This document shows, piece by piece, positions 5,322-6,346 of a stretch of 6,346 nt of DNA; positions within the stretch are counted from its first letter, which is position 1, and every line of letters begins with the position of its first letter. Source of the stretch: an uncultured Flavonifractor sp. (GTDB taxonomy: Bacteria; Bacillota; Clostridia; Oscillospirales; Oscillospiraceae); NCBI GenBank assembly GCA_947384055.1, contig CANDFO010000097.1, positions 1 through 6,346 of the forward strand. The letters run 5' to 3'. Position numbers and translations under genes: made by a program. Under the pieces are notes generated by a model. It ran no database searches, had not been told where the DNA came from, and saw only the letters and a program-made list of their open reading frames with translations.

Positions 5322-6125
5322 ATGCAGGCGCTGTTTTTGCGGGTAATCACCCTGTCTCTGGGGTGCTCGGCGGTGCTGCTGCCGCTGCTTCTGCTCTCCC
5401 GGCTCATCCGGCGCCGATATGCCGCCAGGACCTGTTATTTTCTCTGGCTGCTGGTGGCCTTCCGGCTGCTTCTCCCCGTGTCCCTCACTTTGCCGGAGCC
5501 GGTTGTGACTGTGGAGGCCCCCGGTTACGCGGTCTCCCTGAGGCGGCTTGAGGCGCCGATTCCGGAGTATGCCGCCCCGGGTTCGTCTGAGGGCGCGTCC
5601 GGCGCCGCGCCGTCAGACCCCGTTACCCTTCCGGCGGACGGCGTTCCGACTGCGGCTGAGCCTGTCTCCAAAGTGCCCCTTACGGAGCTTTTAGCGGTGC
5701 TCTGGCTGGCGGGAGGAGCGGCCTTTTTGCTGTGGCAGGGGGGAACCTACCTGATGGTCCGCCGCAGGCTGCTGAGCCGGGCGGTTTCAGCGGAGGAGAC
5801 GGAGCTGGCTCTTTTGCGGAGACAGCAGTCGGAGCTGGGACTGCACCGCTCGGTGGAGCTGCGCCGGGTGGAGGGACTGCCTACGCCCATGATGCTGGGC
5901 CTGCTGCGTCCGGTGATTCTCCTGCCGGCGGCGTGGCTGGAGGAGGATGCCCTGTCCATTGGGAAGGAAGCGGGGGGTAAGGCCGGAAATATTGAGCTGA
6001 AGACTGTTTTCTGTGTTGATCAGTCCGCATCCGTTTGCCTGGCGGGTAAAGACATCCAGAGTGGCATAACTTGCCGCAGAAGTGTGGGCGATAACCACGG
6101 CATGATAGGTAGGCGGATAGATTAA
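5322..6125 (+). CDS. BlaR1/MecR1-type M56 sensor peptidase, truncated and fused to unrelated sequence
   Basis: The authentic part (about residues 1-212, to 5957) is the N-terminal half of an M56-family membrane sensor that normally senses envelope stress or beta-lactams and cleaves the partner repressor. Membrane segments lie at about 7-27, 37-57 and 120-146, with a Pro/Ala-rich extracytoplasmic loop at about 58-115. The conserved GLPTPMMLGLLRPVILLP at 185-202 is the M56 signature before the catalytic domain, and AAWLEEDALS follows. In relatives an HE..H zinc-binding motif comes a few residues later. Here it is absent in all plus frames: the remaining 55 residues (IGKEAGG to GMIGRRID) resemble nothing in the family and read antisense through another gene. 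The start at 5322 has AAAGGAGG at 5306-5313, which overlaps the end of the repressor gene. As drawn the protein would lack protease activity; the truncation may be an assembly artefact rather than a natural mutation. Confidence 0.8.
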   Translation: MQALFLRVITLSLGCSAVLLPLLLLSRLIRRRYAARTCYFLWLLVAFRLLLPVSLTLPEPVVTVEAPGYAVSLRRLEAPIPEYAAPGSSEGASGAAPSDPVTLPADGVPTAAEPVSKVPLTELLAVLWLAGGAAFLLWQGGTYLMVRRRLLSRAVSAEETELALLRRQQSELGLHRSVELRRVEGLPTPMMLGLLRPVILLPAAWLEEDALSIGKEAGGKAGNIELKTVFCVDQSASVCLAGKDIQSGITCRRSVGDNHGMIGRRID

Positions 6126-6346
6126 GGGAACCGGGGCAAAGGTGGAATAAAAACAGGTAACCTGATCGCCGACATTCATTTGCCGGTTATTGAGAACGTA
6201 AGTGGAACCGTCAAGATGGATATGAATAAGTCCCTGATCCATGGAGTTTAATGTCAGGGTCAGTCCGCAGCCATTCTGGGCAGGATCACCAGTGGACTGC
6301 CATTCGATTTGCAGGATAATTCCTGTAGTTGGGGTGTACTGAGTCA
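5787..6346 (-). CDS. Conserved clostridial hypothetical protein, truncated at both window edge and junction
   Basis: The frame is open from the right edge leftwards, so the true start lies outside the window. The native part (about 6346 down to 5952, some 131 codons) reads from TQYTPTTGIILQIEWQSTG to SGLTPRFLPNGQ. I recognise its pattern, a repeated beta-rich motif with GDQVTCFYSTFAPVPLIYPPTYHAVVIA, from a group of uncharacterised Firmicutes proteins. Members usually carry a G.V..G.YD...P.PLI.PP.Y.A segment, then L.LN.SP...VL..NGQ, and continue another few dozen residues. Function is unknown. After NGQ the frame enters the antisense of the M56 gene, giving about 55 Arg/Gln-rich meaningless codons to a stop at 5787. 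GC is about 50% here against about 68% just left of the join, so this piece probably comes from a different genomic context or organism. The family resemblance is from memory and moderate. Confidence 0.6.
   Translation of the reverse strand, partial: TQYTPTTGIILQIEWQSTGDPAQNGCGLTLTLNSMDQGLIHIHLDGSTYVLNNRQMNVGDQVTCFYSTFAPVPLIYPPTYHAVVIAHTSAASYATLDVFTRQANGCGLINTENSLQLNISGLTPRFLPNGQGILLQPRRRQENHRTQQAQHHGRRQSLHPAQLHRAVQSQLRLLSPQKSQLRLLR
5949..5960. other. Chimeric junction between two unrelated truncated genes
   Basis: Up to about 5957 the plus strand encodes a normal M56 sensor (...EEDALS). From about 5952 rightwards the minus strand encodes a normal-looking piece of the unknown clostridial protein (...LPNGQ). 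The two meet in a short stretch, GCCCTGTCCATT, that suits both. GC falls from about 137/200 (5761-5960) to 193/386 (5961-6346). No terminal inverted repeats, target duplication or transposase are visible. Confidence 0.7.

Noticed and set aside
5961..6125. Last 55 residues of the M56 sensor frame as a real C-terminal domain
   Set aside because: They read antisense through another recognisable gene, do not resemble any M56 region and lie past an abrupt composition change.
5961..6346. Insertion sequence or prophage disrupting the sensor gene
   Set aside because: No transposase, terminal inverted repeat or target duplication is seen at the join, and the sensor's 3' half does not resume in the window.
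1..6346. CRISPR array, tRNA or rRNA genes
   Set aside because: No regularly spaced repeats, cloverleaf-like sequences or rRNA-like stretches were noticed on either strand.

Overview
The window looks like chromosomal DNA of a high-GC anaerobic Firmicute, most likely a gut Oscillospiraceae-type clostridium (Flavonifractor/Lawsonibacter-like). This is inferred from gene content, strong AGGAGG ribosome-binding sites, sigma-A promoters and GC-rich codon use. It carries two divergent transcription units and ends in an abnormal junction near its right edge.

Left half, minus strand (1-4171): a sigma-A promoter with an extended -10 drives glmS (glucosamine-6-phosphate synthase). A family 5 extracellular solute-binding lipoprotein (peptide/nickel ABC uptake type) follows 12 bp later. 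After an 85-bp gap holding two perfect GC hairpins comes the first 183 codons of the cognate DppB-like permease, which runs off the left edge. The tight spacing suggests one operon joining amino-sugar synthesis to peptide uptake.

Centre, plus strand (4220-4818): a near-consensus promoter starts a monocistronic 171-residue SLOG-fold (DUF1273/YpsA-like) protein. The promoter lies inside the longest possible reading frame and so fixes the start codon at 4303.

Right part, plus strand (4846-5957): a TTGACA-17-TAGAAT promoter is overlaid by two nearly identical 16-bp dyads, which look like the autoregulatory operators of the BlaI/MecI-type repressor just downstream. The repressor gene is coupled (3-bp gap) to a BlaR1/MecR1-type M56 sensor peptidase gene. 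Together they form a cell-envelope or beta-lactam sensing switch. No beta-lactamase or other obvious target is in view.

Right edge (about 5950-6346): the sensor gene stops matching its family just before the zinc-protease motif should appear. GC drops from about 68% (5761-5960) to 50% (5961-6346). The rest is a different, minus-strand gene (a conserved clostridial protein of unknown function) that also loses its 3' half at the same point. Two unrelated genes truncated tail-to-tail at one short shared stretch indicate a chimeric assembly join or a genuine rearrangement. This is the most important caution when reading the window.
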